From Bacteroidales bacterium (GTDB lineage: Bacteria > Bacteroidota > Bacteroidia > Bacteroidales > UBA932), in the NCBI GenBank assembly GCA_024402095.1, contig JAKSJU010000002.1, positions 29,123 through 93,122 on the forward strand: a stretch of DNA of 64,000 nucleotides. Direction: 5' to 3'. Below are positions 16,520-26,086 of the stretch, piece by piece. The notes below the pieces were generated by a model, which made no database searches, was not told the DNA's origin, and was given only the letters and a program-made list of their open reading frames with translations. Both the position numbers and the translations under genes were made by a program. Within the stretch, counting starts at the first letter, position 1, and each line of letters begins with the position of its first letter.

Positions 16520-19500
16520 ATGAGACACACTTTTATTTCAGCAGTGCTGGTGCTTGGATGTATCAGCCTCGCGGCACAGGAAAAATCATATATGGAGAAT
16601 CTTCCATATTATGTTGAAAATCTTGAGGTTTACGGTGAAGGACAGGAAGACGGAAGAGCTTTCCATATCCCTGCAAACAGCATCTCGCTCGACGGAAAAT
16701 GGAAATTCCAATATTTCGAAAGCCCGTACGACGTACCGAAGGATTTCTTCTCCCCTTCCTTCAACGACAGGAAATGGCCTGAAATAGAAGTGCCTTCAAA
16801 CTGGGAGATGCAGGGCTTCGGCCAGGCTTTGTTCCGCAATGTCTCCGCACCTTTCGCTACGAACACTCCTCAGGCCGCACTGGATGCGATGCAGAAGGCA
16901 AGAGGATTCAGAGGTCCAGCAAGAGTGGCAGCCGCACCTGCACCATATTCTGTCACTCCTCCTGAAATACCGATGGACGTCAACCCTACCGGCGCATACA
17001 GGACATCGTTCATCCTTCCTTCATCCTGGAAGGGTGACCAGGTATTCCTCAGATTCGAGAAAGTGGCCTCCGCCTCCTTTGTATGGGTGAACGGTAAACA
17101 GGTAGGTTACAACGAAGGCGCGCAGGAGCCGTCCGAGTACAACATCACAAAATATGTAAAGCAGGGCAGGAACACAGTCTCAGTGCTTGTCCTCAAATAC
17201 AGTGACGGATATTATCTGGAAGGACAGGACTACTGGAGGCTCGCAGGTATTTTCGATGACGTCACAGTATATTCCAGCCCAGACTCAAGAATATGGGATT
17301 ATCAGGTCATCACTGGCTTCGACGGCAGTTTCACAGATTCCGATGTGAGCCTGGACGTTGAGCTAAGGGCATACAACAACGATAAAAAAGGATATTCCCT
17401 TTCTGCAGTCATTTCAAAGGACGGCAAGGATGTCGCTTCGATGAGCAGGGACGGAATCGATATACCCGCAGGCGGCGCCAGCACCGTTCATTTCAGCACG
17501 AAAGTAGCTTCTCCATATAAATGGACTGCCGAGACGCCAGAGCTATATACCCTTTCAATGACCCTCAGAGACCAGTCCGGCAATATTGTGGACAATATGG
17601 TCAAGAGGATGGGATTCAAAAAAACTGAGATTAGGGACGGTGTATTCTATCTTAACGGCAAAGCCATCAAGGTCAATGCACAGTGTTCTCACATGCAGCA
17701 TCCTGTTCTTGGACATGCAATGGACGAAGCGACGGTAAGAAAAGACATGGAGATACTCAAGCAGTTCGGGTTCAACGCTGTCAGGACTTCACACTATCCT
17801 CCTGTCAATGAATATCTTGACCTTGCCGATGAGTACGGGCTCTATATCATCGATGAAACCGGTGACGAGGCACACGCTACTGAGTGGGTATCCTACCTGC
17901 CTGAATACGCGGACATGTACCGCGAGAGAGTGCGCCAGATGGTGCTCCGCGACCGCAATCACGCATGTGTTCTTTTCTGGAGCGCCGGAAACGAGTCAGG
18001 CGAAGGCCCGAATATCGCGGAGGTGATAAAGGAAGGAAAGAAATATGACCCTACCAGATTCTGGATGTACGGAGGCAATGCGCCAAAGATTGAGGCTGAA
18101 GAAATCGTAGGTCCGCGCTACCCTATTCCTATTGAGCACGAACTCTCTTACGGTTTGGATACAATGGACAAGCGTCCTTCATTCATGGATGAATATCTCT
18201 CCGTCGCAGGCAATGCCGGAGGCGGCTTCGATGATTTCTGGAGAGAAATCTATGACCATCCGTCGCATTTGGGCGGTGCAGTATGGGATTTTGTAAGCCC
18301 GGGACTGCTTGAACGGGTAAGGACTCTCGAGGACAAGTCACCGTATTCAACAAAAGCCAACATTATGGGCAATGCCAAACTCGTGAAGGGCAGAACCGGA
18401 CGCGCAATCGATCTCGGCAAGTCCGACCAGTGGGTACAGGTTTACAGGGGCAGGAATGTTGAAATCAGCGGGAACAAACTGACGCTGACTCTTGACATAT
18501 ATCCTCGTTCGTATAACAAGAGCGGCGGCTATATGATAACCAAGGGAAACAACCAGTACGGTCTCAGGCAGATAGGTGGAGAAAGCATCGAGTTCTATAT
18601 CGACAACGGTTCCAGAATATCCCTTACCGGAGAACTTCCAGCAGACTGGGAGAACAAATGGCACAACGTATGTGCTGTCTATGACTCCGAGCAGATGCAT
18701 ATATTCATTGATTCAAAAGAGATTGCAAGCCAGCCGGCAAGCGGTAGCATCAGGAATCTTCCATTGTCCGTCTGCATAGGCAGAAACGAGGAGAAGAACG
18801 GCCAGGATATCACGGAATACCTTGCGGACGCACTCATAGACAACGTGGGCATCTTCGCCGACGCCGTTACTCCTGAAGAAGGATTTGACCCGCAGAAATC
18901 GGTTCTCTGGCTGGATTTCGAAAAGGAAACAGACGAGGGCACATTCTATACTTACGGTGCAGGAGCAAGAACATACGGAAGCATCTGGCCGGACAGGACT
19001 CCGCAGCCGGAAATGTATCAGATGAAAAAGAGCACGCAGCCTCTCTGCTACACACTGCTTGACAGCAGAACCGGTACTGTAGAGATATGGAACAGGCACA
19101 GTTTCACCAACGCTTCTGCCTACAATACGGTATGGACTCTCACAGCTGATGACGAAGTGATTGAATCCGGCAGCATTGCTTTGGACATAGAGCCTTCTCA
19201 GAGAAAATCATTAAGAATACCATACCACAAGCCGGAGATCGAGCCCGGCAGGGAGTACAGGCTGAACGTAAGCACTACTTTTGCAGAGGACAGGATCTGG
19301 GCTGCAAAGGGCCATGAAGTGGCTTGGGAGCAGTTCGAACTCTCGGATTGGAACATACCTGCCGTTCAAGCTACGAAACCTGCAGGGAACGTCACAATTG
19401 AAAAGGCTGATGGAAAGATAATCGCTTCCGGAATCAATTTCCGCTATGCTTTCGACGCCGTCAGCGGTGCTCTCTGCGAGATGACCGTGAATGGCAGGAG

Positions 19501-20353
19501 CCTGCTTTCCGAGCCGCTGAAAATCAATGTCTGGAGAGCTCCGGTAACCAATGAAATCGACGGATGGAACGCCTATTCTTCACGCGCGGCCATGATGAAC
19601 AGCAAGCAGGGATACGGAGCAATCGGCCACAGCAGCACACTGGCTTCAATGTATTACTCGGCAGGACTTGATCAGGTCGGGATTGTACCAGTATCCGTAA
19701 ATGCCCGTGAGGTTGACGGCTCCGCATATCTTGACGTAAGGGAGCTTGCACTCTTCGGCGCAGGCACAGAGCAGCAGCTTGACGCCTATATCTTCGGGCG
19801 CACGAATGTCGGTGTTGAAAGCGCTTATTCCTACAGGATAGACGCAGACGGAACAATAACGGTTCATCATCTCATCAATCCTCAGGGAGAAATGCCGGCT
19901 TGGCTGCCGAGAATCGGTGTATGCATGTCAATTGACGGTTCTCTAAATAATGTAGAATGGTACGGAAGGGGTCCTCAGGCCTCATATCCTGACAGGAAAT
20001 CCGGCTATAGGATTGGAATCTACAAAGACTGCGTAGAAGATATGTACGAGCCTTATCTGATACCTCAGGACTATGGTCTGAGAACAGACAACCGATGGGT
20101 AAGGTTCACGGATGCAGACGGCAAGGGCCTTGAATTCAGCGTCAACGAGCCTTTCGCATTCAATGCATATCCTTTCACGACCGAGAATCTAACTAAGAGC
20201 GTTTATCAGTACCAGCTTCAAAAGAGCGGAAACATCACGCTCAACATAGATTATGCGACGAGCGGAGTAGGATGTACAGCCCGCGGCATATTCGATGCGT
20301 ACAGGGCGTATCCTTCAGGATATGAGAGAACTATAACAATCAGGCTCAGATAA
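16520..20353 (+). CDS. Secreted GH2 beta-galactosidase-like enzyme with LamG insertion
   Basis: A 1277-residue exported glycoside hydrolase. It has a signal peptide at about residues 1-19 (ending LAA), a jelly-roll sugar-binding domain (about 45-260), an Ig-like domain and a TIM barrel. Glu492 (SAGNESGEG) is the probable acid/base and Glu558 (FMDEYL) the probable nucleophile. A LamG/concanavalin-like domain (about 610-780) follows, then Ig-like and beta-galactosidase small-chain domains to the end. The loop at about residues 110-150, before NPTGAYR, has an alanine/proline-rich insertion unlike LacZ. ATG 16520 gives a good signal peptide; a TTG at 16469 does not. It abuts the antiporter gene. 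Confidence 0.88.
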   Translation: MRHTFISAVLVLGCISLAAQEKSYMENLPYYVENLEVYGEGQEDGRAFHIPANSISLDGKWKFQYFESPYDVPKDFFSPSFNDRKWPEIEVPSNWEMQGFGQALFRNVSAPFATNTPQAALDAMQKARGFRGPARVAAAPAPYSVTPPEIPMDVNPTGAYRTSFILPSSWKGDQVFLRFEKVASASFVWVNGKQVGYNEGAQEPSEYNITKYVKQGRNTVSVLVLKYSDGYYLEGQDYWRLAGIFDDVTVYSSPDSRIWDYQVITGFDGSFTDSDVSLDVELRAYNNDKKGYSLSAVISKDGKDVASMSRDGIDIPAGGASTVHFSTKVASPYKWTAETPELYTLSMTLRDQSGNIVDNMVKRMGFKKTEIRDGVFYLNGKAIKVNAQCSHMQHPVLGHAMDEATVRKDMEILKQFGFNAVRTSHYPPVNEYLDLADEYGLYIIDETGDEAHATEWVSYLPEYADMYRERVRQMVLRDRNHACVLFWSAGNESGEGPNIAEVIKEGKKYDPTRFWMYGGNAPKIEAEEIVGPRYPIPIEHELSYGLDTMDKRPSFMDEYLSVAGNAGGGFDDFWREIYDHPSHLGGAVWDFVSPGLLERVRTLEDKSPYSTKANIMGNAKLVKGRTGRAIDLGKSDQWVQVYRGRNVEISGNKLTLTLDIYPRSYNKSGGYMITKGNNQYGLRQIGGESIEFYIDNGSRISLTGELPADWENKWHNVCAVYDSEQMHIFIDSKEIASQPASGSIRNLPLSVCIGRNEEKNGQDITEYLADALIDNVGIFADAVTPEEGFDPQKSVLWLDFEKETDEGTFYTYGAGARTYGSIWPDRTPQPEMYQMKKSTQPLCYTLLDSRTGTVEIWNRHSFTNASAYNTVWTLTADDEVIESGSIALDIEPSQRKSLRIPYHKPEIEPGREYRLNVSTTFAEDRIWAAKGHEVAWEQFELSDWNIPAVQATKPAGNVTIEKADGKIIASGINFRYAFDAVSGALCEMTVNGRSLLSEPLKINVWRAPVTNEIDGWNAYSSRAAMMNSKQGYGAIGHSSTLASMYYSAGLDQVGIVPVSVNAREVDGSAYLDVRELALFGAGTEQQLDAYIFGRTNVGVESAYSYRIDADGTITVHHLINPQGEMPAWLPRIGVCMSIDGSLNNVEWYGRGPQASYPDRKSGYRIGIYKDCVEDMYEPYLIPQDYGLRTDNRWVRFTDADGKGLEFSVNEPFAFNAYPFTTENLTKSVYQYQLQKSGNITLNIDYATSGVGCTARGIFDAYRAYPSGYERTITIRLR

Positions 20354-21958
20354 ATGGCGTTATACTTAATAATATTTTCCATCATTATCCTTACCTGCGT
20401 TTTCCTGAACAAGTTTTCAGGAAAGGTGGGAATACCGGTCCTTCTTTTCTTCCTGATGCTCGGACTGCTGTGCGGAAGCCAGTACGATGAATTCGCAGCG
20501 GAGCGTGGATGGGTAGTCCAGGATATAAGCACCATAGCACTTATCTTCATAATGTTCTACGGTGGCTTCGGTACGAGATGGAAGGCAGCAAAGCCGATTA
20601 TTGTCGAATCCGGTCTGCTGGCAACCATAGGAGTTGCACTTACCGCCGCATTCGTCGGACTATTCTGCCATTTCGCCCTGGGCTGGCAATGGATAGAGAG
20701 CTTTCTGATGGGAGCCGTCATCAGTTCAACAGATGCGGCAACCGTTTTTTCCATACTCAGGACAAGGAAATTGGGACTGAAGAACAACAGCGCCCCACTC
20801 ATAGAGGTCGAGAGCGGTTCCAATGACCCTATGTCATATATGCTTACCGCGATTATGCTGTCACTTCTGACAGGTGACATCTCGGCGGGCGGTGTGATAT
20901 GGAAAGTATTTTCGCAGATAGTTTTCGGAGCAGGAGGCGGACTCGTGATTGCTACCGGAGCGATATTCATCCTGCGAAGAATCAGTTTCTACAACAACGG
21001 ATTCGACCTTCTGCTGTTCATCTCGATTGCGATACTGTCCTATGCCCTGCCTGACCTCATCGGTGGCAACGGCTATTTGAGTGCTTATATTGTGGGAATA
21101 GTGCTTGGCAATACCGAATTTCCGGAGAGGAAGCCGCTCGTATCGCTTTTCGATGCAATCACAAGCCTGATGCAGATTATCATTTTCTTCCTCCTGGGAA
21201 TGCTTGCCATACCTTCGCATCTACTCCGTTCCCTGCTACCTGCACTGGCCATATTCGCCGTCCTTACATTTGCGGCACGTCCACTGGCCGTCTGCAGTAT
21301 ACTGGCGCCGTTCAAAAAATATCCGGTAAGACAGCTGGAGCTGCTTTCCTTCGTTGGTCTGCGCGGAGCGGCATCCATAGTGTTCGCAATTACGATTCTT
21401 ACGTCCGGCGCAGAAATCAGCAATGACATATTCAGCATTGTCTTCTGCATAGTGCTCGTATCGCTGGCCTTTCAGGGATCGCTGATTCCGGCAGTGGCAA
21501 AGAGAACAGGAATGACTGATTCCAGTGCAGACGTAATGACCACATTCAGTGATTTCAGCGAGCAATCTGCCATAGCCTTCGGATCTATCAGAGTGACTGA
21601 ATCAAGTCCGTGGCAGGGAAAAATGATAAAAGATCTGGGACTGCCTCAGGATTGTATACTGGCATTGATTGTCAGAGGCGAAGAAAGGATTGTTCCGCAG
21701 GGCAGCACTTTGCTGGAGGCCGGGGACGAAGTCATACTGTGCACCCGTTCGTTCGAGGACGAATCGACGGAAAACCTTATTCAGCATCCTCTCGCTAAGG
21801 GAAGCAAATGGGTGGGACATAAGGTCAGCGAACACCCGAAAGGCGGCAAAAACCTGATTGTGATGATTCAGCGCGGGGATGAACGCATCATCCCCAACGG
21901 AGATACTACATTTGAAGAAGGAGACCTTATTGTGTATCTGAGGCGGAATCTGCAATAA
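20354..21958 (+). CDS. cvrA: Potassium/proton antiporter (CvrA/NhaP2 family) with RCK C-terminal domains
   Basis: A 534-residue CPA1-type antiporter with about 12-13 membrane helices and the motifs SSTDAATVF and ESGSNDPMSYMLT, which hold the transport aspartates. The cytoplasmic tail (about residues 400-534) contains TrkA-C-like repeats that bind a regulatory ligand. The family exchanges K+ (or Na+) for protons to control cytoplasmic pH and K+. The ATG follows the GH2 stop directly, so they are probably co-transcribed although functionally unrelated. Its 3' end overlaps the convergent DUF4252 gene by 32 nt. Confidence 0.88.
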   Translation: MALYLIIFSIIILTCVFLNKFSGKVGIPVLLFFLMLGLLCGSQYDEFAAERGWVVQDISTIALIFIMFYGGFGTRWKAAKPIIVESGLLATIGVALTAAFVGLFCHFALGWQWIESFLMGAVISSTDAATVFSILRTRKLGLKNNSAPLIEVESGSNDPMSYMLTAIMLSLLTGDISAGGVIWKVFSQIVFGAGGGLVIATGAIFILRRISFYNNGFDLLLFISIAILSYALPDLIGGNGYLSAYIVGIVLGNTEFPERKPLVSLFDAITSLMQIIIFFLLGMLAIPSHLLRSLLPALAIFAVLTFAARPLAVCSILAPFKKYPVRQLELLSFVGLRGAASIVFAITILTSGAEISNDIFSIVFCIVLVSLAFQGSLIPAVAKRTGMTDSSADVMTTFSDFSEQSAIAFGSIRVTESSPWQGKMIKDLGLPQDCILALIVRGEERIVPQGSTLLEAGDEVILCTRSFEDESTENLIQHPLAKGSKWVGHKVSEHPKGGKNLIVMIQRGDERIIPNGDTTFEEGDLIVYLRRNLQ

Positions 21959-22418
21959 GCTTTTCGAGCTTGGCACGGGACATATTTCCGTCAATATTGA
22001 TGAATGCGACGCTGTCTTTCTCATCGACAAACATAACCAGTCCGTCCACTGTCTGTTCATCTCCGGATATATAGATATGGACAGTCTGCCCGCTATCCCT
22101 GGCCTCCATCAGCAGCTCATATCTGCCGGATCTGATCATCTTCTCCGCATCTGCCTTGAGGCTCGCGTTGATAGAAGAATTCTCGCTTTCGATAAGGTAG
22201 AATCCGTTCAGAGACTTTACTATTGAGGAAAAAGGCACGTCATTGCCGGAAAGGTTCATTTCGGGCAGTTTGCCCATTATCCTGAACATTGCCGGGGAAA
22301 TATATACTGCGCTGACATTCTCAGCTTCTGAATATCTGTTATATATGCTTCTGCCCTCCTGTGCAGAAAGAGTGAATGTCAACAATATCGATACTGCTGC
22401 GGTGATTATCTTTTTCAT
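21927..22418 (-). CDS. DUF4252 domain-containing exported protein (distal copy)
   Basis: A 163-residue protein with a signal peptide (about residues 1-19, ending LSA) and a DUF4252 domain, which is confined mainly to Bacteroidota and has no known function. It is the last gene of a four-gene operon: DUF4252, ECF sigma, putative anti-sigma, DUF4252. It resembles the first gene in layout (short YNRYSEAENVSAVYIS segment, then a VFLVDE-like strand pattern), suggesting paralogues. It lies 6 nt after the anti-sigma stop. Its place in a sigma operon suggests an envelope stress or sensing role, which is inference. Confidence 0.75.
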   Translation of the reverse strand: MKKIITAAVSILLTFTLSAQEGRSIYNRYSEAENVSAVYISPAMFRIMGKLPEMNLSGNDVPFSSIVKSLNGFYLIESENSSINASLKADAEKMIRSGRYELLMEARDSGQTVHIYISGDEQTVDGLVMFVDEKDSVAFINIDGNMSRAKLEKLIADSASDTQ

Positions 22419-22424
22419 GATTCG

Positions 22425-22784
22425 TTATTTTGAAAGATTAAAAGCATTCTCTGTAATGTCATTGACCATTTCAGCCTTTGACTGCATATAACGGAAAGTC
22501 CTTTCCAACTGCGCATAAGCTTCCTCCGGATCCGAGAAGGTATCTTTCGGAGTGTTGGCTACATAGAAGAGCACAGAAAGTCCAGCTGCGGCTGCGACCA
22601 GGGCAGGGCCCCATATCAGAAACGGTTTATGCTTAGGATGGCTCTGTACATTTTTCAATTCTTCAGCAATAAGAGCCGTTTCCAGAGACTTCCGGAGTCC
22701 TGAAGGTATAATGACCGTATCGGATTTTGACGCGGCTTCAAGGGCCTCCGTTGTCATTTCTTCAATTTCGTTGATATCTTTCAT
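22425..22784 (-). CDS. Small single-pass membrane protein, putative anti-sigma factor
   Basis: A 119-residue protein with a cytoplasmic N-terminus of about 55 residues, one transmembrane helix (about 55-75, around IWGPALVAAAAG) and a short outer tail. Size, topology and position, overlapping the sigma gene by four bases (ATGA), are typical of anti-sigma factors. I see no zinc-binding HxxxCxxC motif, so the assignment rests on context. Confidence 0.55.
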   Translation of the reverse strand: MKDINEIEEMTTEALEAASKSDTVIIPSGLRKSLETALIAEELKNVQSHPKHKPFLIWGPALVAAAAGLSVLFYVANTPKDTFSDPEEAYAQLERTFRYMQSKAEMVNDITENAFNLSK

Positions 22785-23257
22785 ATTCCTTTTCTTATTC
22801 TTGCCCGAGCCTGGCTGACCAGGACTCTTATTGTTAAAATGTTCATTCCGGTGACTTTAGAAATTTCGTCGTAAGACATCTGGTCAATTACGTGCATTCT
22901 CAACACCTTTCGTTTGGTTTCGGGCAGAGTGTCGATCAGGGCCATTGCCTTCTCCAAAGTCTCCCGTGACTCGATTTCATCCTGTATGTCACATGCATCC
23001 GGTTCATCTTTGACAAGCCCTGAAGCATCCGCTTTCCTCTTGCGTATCCTGTCTATGCACTGGTTTTTCAAAAGACGTATGCAATAGGGTTTGGGATTGT
23101 TGACAGAATCCAGCGAATCAAGTGATTTCCAAAGTTTCACATAGAGGTTCTGCACTTCATCCTCCGCGTCCTGGGAGGACTCGAGAATATAGTATGCAAT
23201 ACGATACAGGTCCGCAGAAAGAGGCAGATACAGTGATGCAAACTCTTTCCCGCTCAT
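22781..23257 (-). CDS. ECF-type RNA polymerase sigma factor
   Basis: A 158-residue sigma-70 family protein with only regions 2 and 4. Region 2 includes DAEDEVQNLYVKLWKS. Region 4 includes the helix-turn-helix MSYDEISKVTGMNILTIRV and ends soon after. It overlaps both neighbours by four bases (ATGA), so translation of the three genes is coupled. It probably directs expression of envelope functions when its anti-sigma releases it. The operon may be its own target, as is common. Confidence 0.9.
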   Translation of the reverse strand: MSGKEFASLYLPLSADLYRIAYYILESSQDAEDEVQNLYVKLWKSLDSLDSVNNPKPYCIRLLKNQCIDRIRKRKADASGLVKDEPDACDIQDEIESRETLEKAMALIDTLPETKRKVLRMHVIDQMSYDEISKVTGMNILTIRVLVSQARARIRKGI

Positions 23258-23727
23258 CGCCTTGCTATTGATGAAATCTTGTCAAGAGGTATGGTTCCGA
23301 ACAGGCATACAAGGGTGCAATCATCCGGAGAGTACATTACGAAATCGCGCACCGTATCACTGTTTTCGCCGACAACTCCGTAAAGTTTGAAATTGTCACC
23401 TTCATCCTTGACTTCCATCAGAAGGTTGGATGAGTCCAGTACCGATTCTACTTTTCTCTCGAATTCCCTGCGGACAGATTCATCGGAATTCTCATATTCG
23501 ACAACAGCTACGCTCCGTATCCCCGAGATTATTGAGAGAGCATCCCGGACCTCCGGGTCCGGGTCGTCTGAAGCGGTCATACGGATGACCCCCTTCAATG
23601 CGGCAGTACCCAGCCTGCCCACTCTTGTCACTTCAAAATCCCCTTTGCGGCTGTATTCGTTGATAATACTCGTAAGCTTTTCCTGAGGAACAGCCAGCAT
23701 CAAAACCAATAGAATTTTTATCATCAT
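23254..23727 (-). CDS. DUF4252 domain-containing protein (first gene of sigma operon)
   Basis: A 157-residue protein with a short hydrophobic N-terminal signal and a DUF4252-like domain (LTSIINEYSRKGDFEVTRVG near the start, then strands such as FVMYSPDDCTLVCLFG). It is the promoter-proximal gene, coupled to the sigma gene by a four-base overlap. Placing a secreted DUF4252 protein first suggests it takes part in signalling to the anti-sigma, but the sequence does not show this. Confidence 0.68.
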   Translation of the reverse strand: MMIKILLVLMLAVPQEKLTSIINEYSRKGDFEVTRVGRLGTAALKGVIRMTASDDPDPEVRDALSIISGIRSVAVVEYENSDESVRREFERKVESVLDSSNLLMEVKDEGDNFKLYGVVGENSDTVRDFVMYSPDDCTLVCLFGTIPLDKISSIARR

Positions 23728-23768
23728 AATCGTTTTTACAGATATATGACGAAAAAATCAGTCATTTG

Positions 23769-26063
23769 TTAACGGGAAATATATGCGTCGCTTACAGCAA
23801 ATGTTTCAGTCCTTGAAATATTGCATGATGCAGATGCACGGATATCGGAAACATTGGAACCGAACATCACTGAATATCTGCCTGCAGCACATTCCCAACG
23901 GTTTGCCTCTTCATTGAATGAAGACAGTTCATAACGGCTGATCCTGAATGAAAGGGTTTCGCTTTCACCTGGCTGGAGAAGAGCGGTCTTGGCGAATGCC
24001 TTGAGTTCTTTCGATGGTTTCTCAAGTCCTCCCTCAGGAGCATCGACATATACTTCGACGACTTCTTTTCCTGCGACTTTGCCCGTATTTGTCACCTTGA
24101 CGCTTGCAACGAATCCGTCAGATGTAGCTCTTACAATAGCATTGCTGTATTTGAATGTAGTATATGAAAGTCCGTAGCCGAACGGATATGACACAGCCTT
24201 GTCATTTGTATCAAAATATCTGTATCCAACCCAGATGCCTTCTTCATATTCGGAGAAGTCGACATTCTTTTGGGCTTCACGCTGCCATCCGCGACCGATT
24301 ACCGGAGACATAAGTCCGTCGCCAGCACCCGCCTTGTCATACGGGAAGTTTATAGATGAAGGATGGTCGAAATAAGCCAGAGGGAAGGTCATAGGAAGCT
24401 TTCCGGAAGGATTTACCTTGCCTGAAAGGATGTCGCCGATGGCATTGGCACCTTCCTGTCCCGGTGACCACGGCAGGACAATCGCATCAGCGAGGTTCTT
24501 CCAGGAAGCGGTCTCTATTACGCCTCCGACATTGAGAACGACAATCACTTTCTTCCCTTCCTTATGGAAAGTGTTGGATACGGTGTTGATAAGATTTCTC
24601 TCGACCTCGCTGAGTTCGAAATCAGCAACAAGATTACGGTCGGAGCCTTCTCCTGCATTTCTGCCGATTACAATCACTGCAGCATCATTGTTTGCAGCCT
24701 GAACATTCACCGCAGCCTGCTCCACCGGTATTTCCGAATACTTATGGCTTGCGAATCCGCCCCAGTTCGGCCTGTTGCCGTTACTTTTCATCTTTTGGGC
24801 AGCCTTGTCATAAGCAATGTAAGACTCATAATACGAAAGAAGATCTTCATCAAGGGAATAGCCGGCGTTGCGCAAGCCTTCTGCAAGATTGACCACATAT
24901 GCCTTGTTGACGTTTCCGGAACCTGTGCCGCCGGCAACGAAGTCCATGGCACCTATTCCGTACAGGGCGACTTTATTGTCTGTTCCGAGCGGAAGAGTCG
25001 ATTCCTCGTTGCGAAGCAGCACTATGGACTCCCCTGCAGCCCTGCGGGCAATTTCAGCGTGGCCTGCAAGGTCCGGTCTGTCAGAATGCTGATATTTCCT
25101 GAATGACGGGGTCTTTACGATGTAATTAAGGATGTTCCTGACGTTTCTGTCCAGAATCTCTTCTGAGAGCACGCCGGACCTGACTGCATCGATTATCCTG
25201 GCTATTTCACCCTCATTGCCCGGCTCCATCAGATCGTTTCCAGCCTTGGAAGCGTCCACAGTGGCGGCCTTGCTGCCCCAGTCAGTCATTACTATGCCCT
25301 GATAGCCCCAATCATCACGCAAAACCTTGGTAAGAAGGTCCTCGCTCTGCTGGGTGTATTGTCCGTTTATCTTGTTATAGGAAGACATGACGGTCCAAGG
25401 ATTGGCCTTCCTGATGGCAATTTCGAAATTCTTGAGATATATCTCTCTGAGAGCACGTGTGCTTATGCGCGCATCGTTCTCGTTTCTGTTGGTTTCCTGA
25501 TTGTTGCCTGCAAAATGCTTGATGGAAGTGCCGACCTTGTTGCTCTGCACCCCATTTATATATGCCGCAGCCATATTTCCGGAAAGCACGGGATCTTCGG
25601 AGAAATACTCGAAATTCCTTCCGCAGAGAGGATTCCTGTGAATGTTTACGCCAGGTGCAAGAAGCACGTCCACTCCGTATTCAAGCACCTCATTTCCGAT
25701 TGCGGATGTGACCTCACTGACAAGATTCACGTCCCAGGATGAAGCCAGGAGGGTACCGATAGGAAATCCGGTGCAATAATATGTGGACTCGGACCCTTCC
25801 CTGACAGGATTGATTCTGAGCCCTGCAGGGCCGTCAGCAAGTACAGTGGCAGGAATGCCCAGGCGCTCGACAGGTCTGGTATAGCCTGCAGCACCGGGAA
25901 CAGAGTTTGAGATATGTCCTCCTACGCAAAGTGTGGCTTTTTCTTCAAGTGTCATCTGTCTGACTATCTCGTCCACATTCGCATTTGTCAGGACTTCGGT
26001 TGACGGAAGAATTGCAACGGTCCCGATAAGCAGACCGCAGAGGTGCAGAAATGTTGTAATCAT
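23769..26063 (-). CDS. Secreted GH3 beta-glucosidase-like enzyme
   Basis: A 764-residue exported glycoside hydrolase of family 3. The N-terminal (beta/alpha)8 domain carries KHFAGNN (Lys182/His183) and the nucleophile Asp261 in GIVMTDWGS. An alpha/beta sandwich domain follows (about 350-600) and a fibronectin type III-like domain ends the protein (about 660-750). The family releases glucose, xylose or other sugars from beta-linked oligosaccharides. It is transcribed toward the GH2/antiporter pair and lies 41 nt downstream-side of the sigma operon start on the same strand. Confidence 0.9.
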   Translation of the reverse strand: MITTFLHLCGLLIGTVAILPSTEVLTNANVDEIVRQMTLEEKATLCVGGHISNSVPGAAGYTRPVERLGIPATVLADGPAGLRINPVREGSESTYYCTGFPIGTLLASSWDVNLVSEVTSAIGNEVLEYGVDVLLAPGVNIHRNPLCGRNFEYFSEDPVLSGNMAAAYINGVQSNKVGTSIKHFAGNNQETNRNENDARISTRALREIYLKNFEIAIRKANPWTVMSSYNKINGQYTQQSEDLLTKVLRDDWGYQGIVMTDWGSKAATVDASKAGNDLMEPGNEGEIARIIDAVRSGVLSEEILDRNVRNILNYIVKTPSFRKYQHSDRPDLAGHAEIARRAAGESIVLLRNEESTLPLGTDNKVALYGIGAMDFVAGGTGSGNVNKAYVVNLAEGLRNAGYSLDEDLLSYYESYIAYDKAAQKMKSNGNRPNWGGFASHKYSEIPVEQAAVNVQAANNDAAVIVIGRNAGEGSDRNLVADFELSEVERNLINTVSNTFHKEGKKVIVVLNVGGVIETASWKNLADAIVLPWSPGQEGANAIGDILSGKVNPSGKLPMTFPLAYFDHPSSINFPYDKAGAGDGLMSPVIGRGWQREAQKNVDFSEYEEGIWVGYRYFDTNDKAVSYPFGYGLSYTTFKYSNAIVRATSDGFVASVKVTNTGKVAGKEVVEVYVDAPEGGLEKPSKELKAFAKTALLQPGESETLSFRISRYELSSFNEEANRWECAAGRYSVMFGSNVSDIRASASCNISRTETFAVSDAYISR

Positions 26064-26086
26064 AATTATGTGAAATAGTTATATTC

